Assembly (NCBI RefSeq): GCF_900182635.1
Contig: NZ_FXTD01000003.1
Coordinates: forward strand, 248,001-312,000
Length of the DNA: 64,000 nt
Source of the DNA: Halorubrum cibi
GTDB taxonomy: Archaea > Halobacteriota > Halobacteria > Halobacteriales > Haloferacaceae
Direction: 5' to 3'
How positions within the stretch are numbered: the stretch's first letter is position 1; the number at the start of each line of letters is the position of its first letter. Positions 1 to 8,961 of the stretch are shown here, one piece after another. Position numbers and translations under genes: made by a program. The notes beneath the pieces are model-generated. The model was not told the origin of the DNA. It worked only from the letters and a program-made list of their open reading frames with translations, and made no database searches.

Positions 1-333
1 CGGCCGCGTTCCGGCTCCGTCCCCCTCGTCGACCCACTCGTAGAACCCGTCCGCGAGGACGAGACACCGACGGGACTCGTAGGCGTCCGCGAAGCTCCGT
101 TTCTCTCTGATCGTTTCCGATCGAGCGTTGATCAGATCGAACGATTCCTCCGCCCACGACGGCGTCAGCCCCCACCTCATCCGGGTGGCCCTATCCGGGT
201 CCTCGGCCGTCACGACCGGGAGGTCCTCGCCGGGCGCGCAGTTGTAGCTGGGCTCGAAGCCGTCCCCGAACGTCACGCCGAAGCGGGATCCGAGCGTCTC
301 CGCTGGCGTGAACAGGGTGTAGCGGCCACACAT
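1..333 (-). CDS. SOS-response-associated peptidase (SRAP/HMCES-YedK family), 3' part cut by window edge
   Basis: The gene runs off the left edge; 111 N-terminal residues are visible. It begins MCGRYTLF, the SRAP hallmark, in which Cys2 becomes the N-terminal nucleophile after Met removal and crosslinks to abasic sites in single-stranded DNA. The further SRAP signatures YNCAPGEDLPVV, MRWGLTPSWA, INARSET and CLVLADGFYEW all follow in the expected order. Known family role: shielding abasic sites during replication. Family members are usually a little over 200 residues, so about half is missing here. The start is fixed by the required Met-Cys. It reads away from the downstream MFS gene on the same strand. 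Confidence 0.93.
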   Translation of the reverse strand, partial: MCGRYTLFTPAETLGSRFGVTFGDGFEPSYNCAPGEDLPVVTAEDPDRATRMRWGLTPSWAEESFDLINARSETIREKRSFADAYESRRCLVLADGFYEWVDEGDGAGTRP

Positions 334-386
334 CGGTTCCCGTTCGGTTCGCGCGGACTTAAACGGTCGGCGTGCGGCGCGGTCGG

Positions 387-1751
387 TCATCGGTACGCCT
401 CGAACTCCTCGCCGAATACCAGGAAGTAACCGGTGCCGACGACACCGATCGCGGCCGCGATCGTGAACGCGACCTCGGGGCTGGCGAACTGCCAGAGATA
501 GCCGCCGAGCGCGGCGCTCGGGATCACGACCGTGTTCCGCAACAGGTAGTACGTCCCGGTGACGCGCCCGCCCGCTCCCCGTTCGGCGGGGCCGACGATC
601 AACGCCTTGTGGGAGGGGAGGCCCGCGAAGCGGAGCCCGGAGAACGCGAAGACGAGGACCATCGCCCAGGAGAGCGGCATCACCGACGTGAGCGCCTCCG
701 GGACGGCGATGAGCACGACGGGGAAGAGGGCGTACACCGCGAACCCCAGCCCGACGACCGGTTTGAGCCCGACTCGTTCGGCGGCCTTGGCGGCGGGTGC
801 CATCGAGACCAGCGCGACCAGCATCTCGACGCCGAGCAGGTAGCCGAAGAAGGCCGCCGGCGAGAGGTCGACGCCGTAGGAGGTCCCGGCCAAGGAGACG
901 GTGGTCTCGAGGCCGACCTCGTAGAACTGCGTGATCACCAACACGAAGAAGACGTACACCATGCCGTTCGCGAATCGCACGAGCGTGTCGCCGATCAGTA
1001 GCGGCCGGAGCGGCTCGGGCATCTCGCGAAGGTCGCGTCTGATCCGTTCGACGCCCTCGAAGGAGCCGCCGACGGAGTCTCCGCTGGCGTCGTAGAGGAC
1101 GTGTTGGGCGACCGTCCCGACCACGCCGAAGACGACTGCCACCGCGAGGACGTACCGGAAACTCACCGTGAACGTGGGGTGAAAGCCTATCAGCACGGCC
1201 GCGAGTACCGGCCCGACGAGGAACGCGGTCCGCCGGAACGTCTCCGTGCTGGCGAATCCGGCCGCGAGCCGCGACGGGTCGGTCGCCTGTTTCACGACCG
1301 CGAACGTGGCACCGAGCCCGAACGACTTCCATCCCTGCGCGAACAGCAGGCCGACGAAGATCCAGATCCACGGCTGGATCGCGACGCCGCCGACGGTGAC
1401 CGTACCCAGAGACGGCGCGACCAACCATACGACGAATCCGAGCGTCGATATCAGGCCGAACACCGTGAGCGCGTACCGCGACCCGATCCGGTCCGAGATC
1501 GCGCCGCCGGGGTACGGGAACACCGCCGAGACGACGTTTCCGACGGTCCCGAAGAGACCGACGACGAACCCGGACGCCCCCAACGCGACCATGTACTCCG
1601 GGAGATATCGGTTGGTCATTTGAAAGGCGAGGCTGAACGCGAACATCGCGAGCGACAACACCAACACGTCCCGCTCGAGCGCGAAGAACTGCCGAAACGC
1701 GTCCAATGGCCCCGAGTCGTCCGTATCGGTCGCGGCTCGTCCCCGGCTCAT
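387..1751 (-). CDS. MFS transporter
   Basis: A 454-residue membrane protein with about twelve hydrophobic segments and the MFS layout of two six-helix halves. The conserved loop between helices 2 and 3 is visible as GGAISDRIGSRYAL. A short acidic cytoplasmic N-terminus (about 25 residues) precedes the first helix. The substrate cannot be read from the sequence. A TAACAC variant of the recurring promoter element lies 26 nt upstream of the start, so the mRNA is probably leaderless. It stands alone between the SRAP gene and the recombinase. Confidence 0.88.
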   Translation of the reverse strand: MSRGRAATDTDDSGPLDAFRQFFALERDVLVLSLAMFAFSLAFQMTNRYLPEYMVALGASGFVVGLFGTVGNVVSAVFPYPGGAISDRIGSRYALTVFGLISTLGFVVWLVAPSLGTVTVGGVAIQPWIWIFVGLLFAQGWKSFGLGATFAVVKQATDPSRLAAGFASTETFRRTAFLVGPVLAAVLIGFHPTFTVSFRYVLAVAVVFGVVGTVAQHVLYDASGDSVGGSFEGVERIRRDLREMPEPLRPLLIGDTLVRFANGMVYVFFVLVITQFYEVGLETTVSLAGTSYGVDLSPAAFFGYLLGVEMLVALVSMAPAAKAAERVGLKPVVGLGFAVYALFPVVLIAVPEALTSVMPLSWAMVLVFAFSGLRFAGLPSHKALIVGPAERGAGGRVTGTYYLLRNTVVIPSAALGGYLWQFASPEVAFTIAAAIGVVGTGYFLVFGEEFEAYR

Positions 1752-1777
1752 TATCGTCCTCGTATCGAGCGCATGGG

Positions 1778-1795
1778 GTGTTATCCGTTCCGCTG
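1778..1795 (-). promoter_or_regulatory. TAACAA-class promoter of the MFS gene
   Basis: On the minus strand the box reads CAGCGGAACGGATAACAC, ending 26 nt before the MFS start codon. It lacks the 5' GTA of the glycan-cluster copies but keeps ATAACA and the spacing. Confidence 0.4.
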
Positions 1796-1974
1796 GGACG
1801 GCCGCGGAGACCGCCGAAACGGCGTTGGTGGGGTCGCCTCGAGCCGTGCCGACCGCCGGTCGCTCAGGGATAACAATTTGTATTGCGATATACAGTTTAT
1901 GCGATCGCAGTGAGACAGAATTCCGTCGTTTCGAACACGACTAAATCTGGATCACCGCACGAGATCGGTCTCGC

Positions 1975-3009
1975 TCACCCGAACAATCGGTACACGTTCG
2001 TCTCGTAGGTCTCTCGGACCCGATCGCCCCAGTTGTGGGTGTAAGTGTCGATCACGTCGTCGGCGACGTCGCCGCGGAGGTACTTCACGACGCCCCGATC
2101 GCCGGTTCTGTCCCGAAGATGCGTCGTGAAGAAGTGTCTGAAGTAGTGCGGCGTGACGTTCTCGCCGGCTCCGCCGCCGGTCCGATACCACCCCTCCTCG
2201 CGCGCGTAGCGCTCGACGACGTGTCGAACCGCCTGCGGGTCGAGCCGCTCGCCCCACCGCTCCGACGTACCGACGAAGAGCGGCTCGGCCGGGGAGGGTG
2301 CGTCGGGCCGTATCGCGAGCCAGCGTTTCAGAACCGCTCGGAGCTCGTCGTCGACGGGTATCACCGTCTCGCGTTTGCGCTTGTTCGAGGCGGTCCGAAC
2401 CTCCCCGTTCAGCTCCTCGCCCACCGCCGCGTCGGGGGTCACGTACAGCGAGTTCGGCCGATCCGTGAGCGCCGGGCGCGTGCCCAGCGGGTACGCCGCT
2501 TCGAGTTCCGGATCCGAGACGGTCAGATCGCGGAGATCGAGGTTACACAGCTCTCCGACCCGCATGCCCGTTTTCAACAGCGTACAGACGAGCGCGCGGT
2601 GAAGCGGATGCGTGATCCCGACCACGAACGAGCGCATCCGTGGGATCGGGATGTCCCGACGGGCGGGGTCCTTGTCTATCGTCTCGTCCATCTCCTCCAT
2701 CACGAGCGTCATCGGATTTTCCTCGAAGACGCCGACTTCGGTCATGTACCCGTAAAATCGGTGGAGGTACGCCGCGTACGTCGCGACCGTGCTCTCCGTG
2801 AGGTCGCCGCGTAGCGAGTGGACGAACGCCATACAGTCTCGATGTGTCGCCGTCGACGTAGACGTTCCGTCGTCGAGAAACGCCTCGAAACGCCTGAGAA
2901 CGCGCTCGTAGGACTCTCTCGTTCGGTCGGTCTTTCCGTGATACATGAGATCCTCGATGAAGTAGCCTACTGGATCCTCGACGTCCTGCGTCGTCTCCGT
3001 GCTACTCAT
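1975..3009 (-). CDS. Tyrosine-family site-specific recombinase/integrase
   Basis: 344 residues. An N-terminal SAM-like core-binding domain (about 1-115, HGKTDRTRESYERVLRRFEAFL) precedes a catalytic domain. The catalytic set is visible: Arg in TGMRVGELCNLDL, a Lys-containing beta-hairpin (KRKRETVIPVDDEL), the HYFRHFF H-x-x-R box, and the nucleophile Tyr in DDVIDTYTH near the C-terminus. It would cut and rejoin DNA through a 3'-phosphotyrosine. The start overlaps the 3' end of the DUF5805 gene by 8 bp, so the two are probably co-translated. I see no tRNA or obvious attachment repeats next to it, so it may be a resident Xer-like or element-derived recombinase. Confidence 0.92.
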   Translation of the reverse strand: MSSTETTQDVEDPVGYFIEDLMYHGKTDRTRESYERVLRRFEAFLDDGTSTSTATHRDCMAFVHSLRGDLTESTVATYAAYLHRFYGYMTEVGVFEENPMTLVMEEMDETIDKDPARRDIPIPRMRSFVVGITHPLHRALVCTLLKTGMRVGELCNLDLRDLTVSDPELEAAYPLGTRPALTDRPNSLYVTPDAAVGEELNGEVRTASNKRKRETVIPVDDELRAVLKRWLAIRPDAPSPAEPLFVGTSERWGERLDPQAVRHVVERYAREEGWYRTGGGAGENVTPHYFRHFFTTHLRDRTGDRGVVKYLRGDVADDVIDTYTHNWGDRVRETYETNVYRLFG

Positions 3010-3382
3010 CGACGAGGATGTACCCTCCCTCGCGTCCGCTGTACCGGACGCGGTCGCGTTCCTGTAATGAATCCAATGTCTTCTCCAGCCGATCCTCGAA
3101 ATCGTCGAAGACCGCGTCGACGAGATCGTCCCACGACGAGTGGCCGTCGGCGATCGCCGATTCGATCCGCGTTTCGAGGTCGTGACCCCCAGGGTCTGAC
3201 CCTCCAGATCGACTCTCCTCGGGGTTACTCTCCTCCGGGAGCGTGAATCCCCGCCTGCCGGCCTGTACCATCGTTCTGACGAACTCGCTCTGTGACATCC
3301 CGAGCTCGTCGGCGTGTCGTCGCCAGCGCGTCTTCTGGTCGGCCGGCACGTACGTCTTCACCGATCGACGGTCGTCGTTCAT
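3002..3382 (-). CDS. DUF5805-type small protein, partner of the recombinase
   Basis: About 126 residues. The N-terminus (DRRSVKTYVPADQKTRWRRH, then ADELGMSQSEFVRTMVQAGR) looks like a ribbon-helix-helix or short HTH segment. It is followed by an acidic linker and a C-terminal part (about 75-126, WDDLVDAVFDDFEDRLEKTLDSLQ) that resembles a small winged helix. I recognise this as the haloarchaeal DUF5805 type that sits immediately upstream of a tyrosine recombinase. The ATG at 3382 is preferred over the one six codons upstream because homologues usually begin just before the DDRR segment. Inferred role: DNA-binding accessory or repressor of the recombinase. Confidence 0.75.
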   Translation of the reverse strand: MNDDRRSVKTYVPADQKTRWRRHADELGMSQSEFVRTMVQAGRRGFTLPEESNPEESRSGGSDPGGHDLETRIESAIADGHSSWDDLVDAVFDDFEDRLEKTLDSLQERDRVRYSGREGGYILVDE

Positions 3383-4000
3383 TCGTGTCGTCCCTCTCAC
3401 CGCACTTCCTTGAATCTATCCCAGAGTTACGGATAAGTGACCTTATACAGGAGTGTAGGACTGTTAGTGGACACAAATACGGTACTATATTCAAAGATAC
3501 TCAACAGACAATCCCACAAATCAAGATAATACTCCCTGAATCTATGGGTACATACTCCTGGATAACTCTCATCCACGACGCTCCGATCGAAACCCGTGCC
3601 AAGAGATCGGTCGGCCGTTGAGACGATGATCGTGGCCGGCATCTCGAATCGGTTCGAATCGGGAAGGCTCTCGACCGGGTGTACGTTCGTCTCTCGGAGA
3701 CCGAAGACAACCGGCGCGTCGTTCGTGGTATCTCCTCACGTCACGAGTACAGAGATCGACTCTCGTCTTTCGACCGCGCGCGCGTTCGTAGCCGTGAACC
3801 CACTTCGATGATCGTCTCGAGACGCTTCCGTCCGCGATCTACGTTTCGGAGCGGATGAAGCCGTGGTGATGAACAGCAGTCCTCCCCAACACGATAGCGC
3901 ATCTCGTCCGACCACGCGACGCGAGATCACTTCGATTCGGCGTCCGATCCCGGACGAATATATCGTATGTCGCGATACAGAGGCAGATATCGACCTGGGA
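3383..4000. other. Intergenic region with an AT-rich core
   Basis: No convincing gene in either strand. The part at about 3425-3560 is clearly less GC-rich than its surroundings. On the minus strand it contains TATA-like stretches (for example around 3440-3450) that could serve the DUF5805-recombinase pair. The rest has only short, arginine- and serine-rich shadow ORFs. Confidence 0.5.
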
Positions 4001-4906
4001 TCAGACCGTGAGTTCCGATTCGGCGTCCAATCCGTCGAACAGCGCGAGCGCGCGCTTCAAGTCGGGATGGTCCTCCGCGGTGTTACGCATCACGACGGTC
4101 TCGCTCGGGAAGAGGTGTTCACCGAGCACGAGGCCGTGGTCACGCGCCGTCGACCCGGTGACGGTGAGGTACACTCCCATCCCCGCATCGGCGATGGCCG
4201 CCTCCTCCGATCGCTCCGCACCCGGATAGACGAACTCGACGTCTTCGAGCGTATCAGTTCCCAGCACGGCGGTGACGAGCCGTTCGTACCGTGGCGAGAT
4301 ACAGAGCGGCCCCTCGTAGCTCACGAGGAATTCCCGATCCAACTCCTCGCCGGACGCGAGCGCCTCGGGACGGCCCATCAGCGTGTGGTACACCGTGTCT
4401 CCGAGCCCGCTCACCACGCGGACGTCCGTATCGACGGGGTCGATCCGGTCGTTGACGTCCTGAAGCCCGGTGAGCCCGGTCGGTCGGATCCCGACAACCT
4501 CCTCCAACACGAGATCCGCCGAGTCGAATCCGAGCGCGAACTCGTGGGTGCGAAGCGCTCGAAAGGGCTCCTCGCGACCGACGAGTCTGAGATCGACGCC
4601 GTCGACCGTGACGGTAGCCGCGTCGAAGACGATCCGACGGGGCTTCCCCTCGCGGTCGTCACGGAGCAGCGTGAACTCCGGGTTGCTCGGTTCCTCGGGG
4701 TCGGAGTACTCCGCGAGCCGGTGGTACGGGCCGTCGTCGGCCTCGACCGATCCCTTCGTCACCGCCTTCTCGTAACGGAGCGTGTTACTCACTCGGTCGG
4801 CGAGCGCGTCGAGTTCGTCGGTACGGCCGGCGTCGGCGATCCGCTCGAGGACGGCTTCCAGTGGCCGACCCTTCCTGGGAACGGCCACCGGGAGCGGGTG
4901 CGTCAT
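4001..4906 (-). CDS. Divergent HisG-like (ATP-phosphoribosyltransferase fold) protein
   Basis: 301 residues. The start PLPVAVPRKGRPLEAVLERI matches the HisG N-terminal pattern (hydrophobic strand, then P-x-KGR). Near the C-terminus, VEFVYPGAERSEEAAIADAG followed by MGVYLTVTGSTARDHGLVLG resembles the HisG PRPP-binding region (E-x-A-P, LADAIVD, TGxTLxxNGL), with changes in the phosphate loop (TGSTARDHG). The middle (FALGFDSADLVLEEVVGIRP) fits a periplasmic-binding-protein-like fold. There are no his genes around it. It may be a paralogue with a different substrate; catalytic competence is uncertain. Confidence 0.5.
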   Translation of the reverse strand: MTHPLPVAVPRKGRPLEAVLERIADAGRTDELDALADRVSNTLRYEKAVTKGSVEADDGPYHRLAEYSDPEEPSNPEFTLLRDDREGKPRRIVFDAATVTVDGVDLRLVGREEPFRALRTHEFALGFDSADLVLEEVVGIRPTGLTGLQDVNDRIDPVDTDVRVVSGLGDTVYHTLMGRPEALASGEELDREFLVSYEGPLCISPRYERLVTAVLGTDTLEDVEFVYPGAERSEEAAIADAGMGVYLTVTGSTARDHGLVLGEHLFPSETVVMRNTAEDHPDLKRALALFDGLDAESELTV

Positions 4907-4954
4907 TGTCCGTGATGGGGTGTCGCGGCTAAAACGGGTTGCGCTTTCGATCGA

Positions 4955-6646
4955 CTACGGTCCGAACGCCTCGTTGAGCCGCTTCCGGAAGGCCTCGAGC
5001 TCCTCGAGGTGGTCCTGTATCGCCTCCAACTCGGCCTCGACGTCCTCGAAGTCGTCTCCGAGCCGTCCCTCGATCTCCGTCAGCCGCGAATCGACCTCCG
5101 CGAGATCGTCCCAAAGGTCGTCGAACTCCTCGTCGAAGCGGCCGATCCGCTCTTCAACGTCGTCGACCCGTCCGTCCGTCCGCTCGATCCCGGCCGCGGC
5201 GTCGTCGACCTCCTCGTAGAGCGTCTCGACGTCGTCATTGACGTCGTCGAGCGCGTCATCGAGCCCCGCGAGATCGGCCTCGAGCGCGGTCACGTCCCCG
5301 GCGACGCCCTCGACGGTCTCCTCGAGCCCGTGCGTCGTCGCCTGGACGGCCGAAACGGCGTCGTCGAGATCCTCGACGGTCGTCTCGACCTCGTCGACGT
5401 CCTCGCGGACGGCCGCCACGTCGGTTTCGACGCCCTCGACGGTATCGGAGAGATCGCCGGTCGTCGATTCGACGGTCTCGACGGACGTTTCCACCTCGTC
5501 GACCGTCGTCTCGACTGCATCGACGTCGTCGGCGAGTTCGCCGTGTGCCCGTTCCCCGGCTGCGAGCCGGGTGTCGACGTCGTCGACCGCGGACTCGAGG
5601 TTCTCCACGCGTGCGTCGAGGCCGTCGAGGATCTCCCTCGCGGTTCCCTCCTCGTCGATGAACTCGGCGAGAGCGTCGGCGTACGCCTCGATGTCGGCGA
5701 CGCTCGATTGGAGCCTGCTGATCCGAACGTCGACGCTCTTGGGGACCCCCATGTCGAGTTCCGACCGCAGAGCGTCCATGTCCTCCTCGTCGACGCTCCC
5801 CGATCGGATCTCCTCGGCGAGCGCGGCCGCGACGCCGCCTTCGAGAGGCACCGGAGACCCGTCGACGTCCGGCTCCGCCTCCGAATCGTCGGGATCCACA
5901 TCCGAGTCGTCGGATGTCGTCTCGATCGCCGGCGCGTCCTCCCGCCGGGTGACCGCGGCCGTGGTCTCGGCGTCGACCGTCCGCGGCTCCGGACCCGTCT
6001 CGCCGTCCTCCGCGGCGTCTTCGTCGGGGGCTTCCACGTCGTCGTCGGTCGTCTCCTCGCTCTCTGTTGTCTCCTCGTTCCCGGTCGCGTCCGCGTCGAC
6101 CGCGGGATCGTCGAGAAGCGGGTCCTCCGGTTCGGCGTCCTCGTCGGCGCTCGTCGCGGTGTCCTCAGCGGGCGCGTCCTCGGCGGGTGCGTCCTCCATT
6201 CCCGGCAGCGTCGCGCGATCCCCGGAGAGCACCTCCCGAACCGCATCGGTCTCACCGCTTCCGAGGACGTCGCCGATCTCCTCGCCGACCGGGACGTGTT
6301 CGATGACGGGAGTTCCGAGGAACCCGTCCAGATCGGGGTCGTCGTCGCGGATCCCGAAGACCGTCTCGACGGATTCTCCGGGCTCGAGGACCCGTTCGAA
6401 CTCCACGCGGTGGTCCTTGTAGGCCGTCCAGTTCTCGCTCTCGTAGTCGGGGTGAAATCCCACCCGGTCCATCGGGAACTCCTCGGGGATTCGGTCGACG
6501 ATCCGCACCCGGACCGCGTCCTCGCGGCGGGAGGAGAGATCGAAGGTTACCGCGGGTACCGGAAACGCGTCGTCGGTGAAGGACTTCTCGACGCGAACGC
6601 CGTCCTCCTCGACGGTCGTCGTCGCTTCGGCCGTCCGTTCGTTCAT
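4955..6646 (-). CDS. Acidic protein with conserved N-terminal domain and long coiled coil
   Basis: 563 residues. Residues 1-130 form a folded-looking beta-rich domain (VEKSFTDDAFPVPAVTFDLS, then VRVRIVDRIPEEFPMDRVGF). Residues about 150-270 are a very acidic, Thr/Glu/Asp-rich disordered linker. Residues about 310-560 are an unbroken heptad region rich in V-E-x-x-V-D-x-V/L repeats, predicted as a long coiled coil. No signal peptide or membrane helix, so cytoplasmic. The layout suggests an oligomeric scaffold or SMC/tether-like role. I do not recognise a named family and assign no function. It lies 48 bp before the HisG-like gene on the same strand. Confidence 0.8.
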   Translation of the reverse strand: MNERTAEATTTVEEDGVRVEKSFTDDAFPVPAVTFDLSSRREDAVRVRIVDRIPEEFPMDRVGFHPDYESENWTAYKDHRVEFERVLEPGESVETVFGIRDDDPDLDGFLGTPVIEHVPVGEEIGDVLGSGETDAVREVLSGDRATLPGMEDAPAEDAPAEDTATSADEDAEPEDPLLDDPAVDADATGNEETTESEETTDDDVEAPDEDAAEDGETGPEPRTVDAETTAAVTRREDAPAIETTSDDSDVDPDDSEAEPDVDGSPVPLEGGVAAALAEEIRSGSVDEEDMDALRSELDMGVPKSVDVRISRLQSSVADIEAYADALAEFIDEEGTAREILDGLDARVENLESAVDDVDTRLAAGERAHGELADDVDAVETTVDEVETSVETVESTTGDLSDTVEGVETDVAAVREDVDEVETTVEDLDDAVSAVQATTHGLEETVEGVAGDVTALEADLAGLDDALDDVNDDVETLYEEVDDAAAGIERTDGRVDDVEERIGRFDEEFDDLWDDLAEVDSRLTEIEGRLGDDFEDVEAELEAIQDHLEELEAFRKRLNEAFGP

Positions 6647-6730
6647 ACGCTACCCTCCGCAAGCCAGGGCTTAAATTCCACGGGCGACCTCTCAGGCGTG
6701 ATAACTGATCGCGACGCGGCGGCGTCCCAC

Positions 6731-7564
6731 CTACAGCTCGATCCGGTCGCCGATCTCGACGACCTCCAGCCGCTCCGGGTACTCGAAGCTCCGCGCGTGC
6801 TCGTGTAGCGCCGTCGGGTCCGCGGTGAGCCCCTTCCACATGTCCCAGTGGGTGGGAACGAGGCGGTCGAGATCCAGCGCGCTCGCGGCCTCGACGATCT
6901 CGTTCTCGTCGCTGTACCACTTGGTTCGGACCGGTTCGCCCGTCTCCTTGTCGGGGACGGTGCCGATCGATCCGAACGCGAGGATGCCCAGATCGATGTC
7001 GTACTCGTCGGCGAGCGCCGGGAAGGTCGGCGAGGGTTTGCTGTCGCCGGCGTGGAAGATCGTCCCGGTCGGGTGATCGATCACGTAGCCGACCGGGTGG
7101 GTCGCGTCCGCGTCGTGCGTCTCGACGACGTGAACGGTGAACTCGCCGACGCGAAGCTCGTCGCCTTCGCGTACCTCGCTGAACTGCTCGTCGTCGACGT
7201 CCCACTCGTCGGTCCAGGACTCCTCGTCGCGGGCGACCGACAGCGAGTCGTCCGGCGCGAGGAACTCCGCGTCGGTGTTCGCGAGGATCGGGGCCTGTGA
7301 GGGACCGTGAACGTGGTCGGTGTGTTCGTGGGTCGCGAACACCGCGTCCGCCGCGTCGACGTCGACCGGATCGAACGGGACCGGGATCATCCGGACCGTT
7401 CGGGGCGGGTCGCCCGTGCCCACGTACGGGTCGATCCAGAGGACCGTCCCGTCGCGGCCCTTGATCGCGAAGCCGTTACAGCCGAGGTACCACAGCGACA
7501 CCGTCTCGGGGTCGGCCTCCGCGACCGCTCGCGGCAGCCAGTCGCCCCAGTCGGAACTCGTCAT
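6731..7564 (-). CDS. Metallo-beta-lactamase-fold hydrolase (UlaG-like)
   Basis: 277 residues. The MBL zinc motif is visible as ATHEHTDHVHG (H-x-H-x-D-H). Later ligands appear in THDADATHPVG, FHAGDSKPS (Asp) and VPTHWDMW (final His). The N-terminal WYLGCNGFAIKGRDGTVLWI is typical of UlaG-type lactonase relatives. Substrate unknown; a phosphoester or lactone hydrolase is likely. The start ATG at 7564 is the only one that keeps the complete N-terminal strand. It is 84 bp upstream of the coiled-coil gene on the same strand. Confidence 0.9.
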   Translation of the reverse strand: MTSSDWGDWLPRAVAEADPETVSLWYLGCNGFAIKGRDGTVLWIDPYVGTGDPPRTVRMIPVPFDPVDVDAADAVFATHEHTDHVHGPSQAPILANTDAEFLAPDDSLSVARDEESWTDEWDVDDEQFSEVREGDELRVGEFTVHVVETHDADATHPVGYVIDHPTGTIFHAGDSKPSPTFPALADEYDIDLGILAFGSIGTVPDKETGEPVRTKWYSDENEIVEAASALDLDRLVPTHWDMWKGLTADPTALHEHARSFEYPERLEVVEIGDRIEL

Positions 7565-7733
7565 GTGTGTGCCTGTTTCGGCACCCCCCTAATCGTTCCG
7601 GAGTCGACGGGGAACGTCCGGAACGCGATCCACGTTCGAACCCGATCAAATAAATCACATATTGCTATACCAAATGTCGATCATACTCTCACGGATCACA
7701 CGGATTATTATCGACAAGCACGGAGGTCCATGA

Positions 7734-7970
7734 GTGGATCGAACCCTTCCGGAACGGATCGCCGCGAGTATCGCGGAGGTCGAGGGTGTGGAGCCGGACG
7801 CACTTGGGGTCTCCATTCAGGACCACGTGTCCACCGACGCGATACGGGATCTGAAAGATCACGATAGCGACTCGTGGCGGCTCCAGTTCGAGACGCCGAA
7901 TCACCTCGTAGAAGTCACGGGAAGTGACGTGATCCTCGTCGACGGCGAACGAATTCGGCCGTTCTCGTGA
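7734..7970 (+). CDS. Small HalOD1-like protein
   Basis: 78 residues starting at GTG, with GGAGG 7 nt upstream (7722-7726). It shows the HalOD1 pattern in short form: an N-terminal helix (LPERIAASIAEVEGVEPDAL), a middle segment (VSTDAIRDLKDHDSD) and three beta strands (WRLQFETPNHLVEVTGSDVI, LVDGERIRPF). HalOD1 is a halobacterial output domain of unknown ligand, often found alone or at the end of signalling proteins. It is the first of three HalOD1 genes in 1.6 kb, and the only one on the plus strand. Confidence 0.7.
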   Translation: MDRTLPERIAASIAEVEGVEPDALGVSIQDHVSTDAIRDLKDHDSDSWRLQFETPNHLVEVTGSDVILVDGERIRPFS

Positions 7971-8437
7971 GCGCCGCTCCGTTCCTCTCGATCGGAGTCG
8001 GAGAAACCGAGGCCCCCAGAGCATCTCGTGGACGGACCCTCAGAGGTACCGGGTACGACAGCGTTACTCGCCGCTTGGTACGAGCATTTCCGGATCGCGT
8101 TCGTACTTCGGTGTCGACACGAACGCCGCGATTCGCCGCTTATCTCCCTCCGTGATGAAACTCTCCATACACCCCCGTTAACTCGGGGGGACTTGAGTAA
8201 TTAGACCGTTCTCGGTGGGGACGATCGATAATCGATCCCTACTCGTTCGAAGGATCCGGGGGAGGGCGTTCGCGGGGCGTACGTCGGACGAACGGCGTCG
8301 GATGCGACCGATACCGCGACGGTCGGAGCATAACGCGCGGGCGGGTGATCGAGATCGAGGGCACGAGTCGGGAGAGCGAGACGTGTCTCGTGCCGGGCGG
8401 TGACGCGAGACGACGGGAGGTATCCGGGTGACGCCGA
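7971..8437. other. Intergenic region
   Basis: No convincing gene. An ORF beginning with a GTG that overlaps the previous stop (GTGA, 7967-8155) has Arg/Ser-rich, unstructured composition and is not called. Nothing repeat-like stands out. Confidence 0.4.
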
Positions 8438-8752
8438 CTACAGTCCCGGGCCTCGATCCGCGGAGCTCGGTCGAAGGACGACTTCACCGTCGCTGTCCGC
8501 GGTTATCTCGAACCCCTCGTACGTGAACGAGACCGACACCGCCTCGTCGCTCAGACGAAACAGCGAGTCCAGCGCGTCGGGATCGATGGAGTCGTACAGC
8601 GGCGAGAGCCCGAGCGATTCGCGGTTCGCCGCGTCCGCCACGGTCTCGATGATACCGGTGCTCGGTTCCATCGAAGTCCAGTTGTAGGTGGCCCGGTACT
8701 GGCCGACGATCTCGGCACCGGGCTCGTAAGCAACTCGATCTGAGTCGGTCAT
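8438..8752 (-). CDS. HalOD1 domain protein
   Basis: 104 residues with a complete HalOD1 domain. A helix (PSTGIIETVADAANRESLGL) precedes the signature PLYDSIDPDALDSLFRL and the C-terminal strands VSVSFTYEGFEITADSDGEV. The N-terminal 25 residues contain YRATYNWTSMEPS, a common lead-in to stand-alone HalOD1 proteins. Cytoplasmic, no other domain. Probably a signalling output or adaptor module; the ligand is unknown. Start ATG at 8752. Confidence 0.85.
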   Translation of the reverse strand: MTDSDRVAYEPGAEIVGQYRATYNWTSMEPSTGIIETVADAANRESLGLSPLYDSIDPDALDSLFRLSDEAVSVSFTYEGFEITADSDGEVVLRPSSADRGPGL

Positions 8753-8961
8753 GTCGTTACTTCCCGTCAGGGAATCACCGTAGTAACCTTTGTGAATTCG
8801 CTCGGACTCAATGTCGGTACGGCGAATATTACTGAAAAGGCCGTAAAACCGGTAGAAGACCTCAATATCGGGCTTTTCGGATCTACTTAACTCTCCGAAT
8901 AGTTGTCACGGTATCACGTGTTCGCGGCCGGTTCGAACGACGTCGGCGACGTCAACGCGGA

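Noticed and set aside
1871-1883. TAACAATTTG sequence resembling a promoter box or lac operator
   Set aside because: Plus-strand orientation with no gene downstream at the expected distance; likely chance.
3645-3665. GGTTCGAATC resembling a tRNA T-loop near the recombinase
   Set aside because: The flanking bases do not pair and no acceptor, D or anticodon stems can be drawn.
5009-6808. 599-codon antisense frame over the coiled-coil gene
   Set aside because: Mirror of the heptad repeats in the true gene; no independent motif or promoter.
7967-8155. 62-codon ORF with GTGA overlap after a HalOD1 gene
   Set aside because: Polar, Arg-rich composition, no promoter box nearby and no homology signal; kept out despite the overlap.
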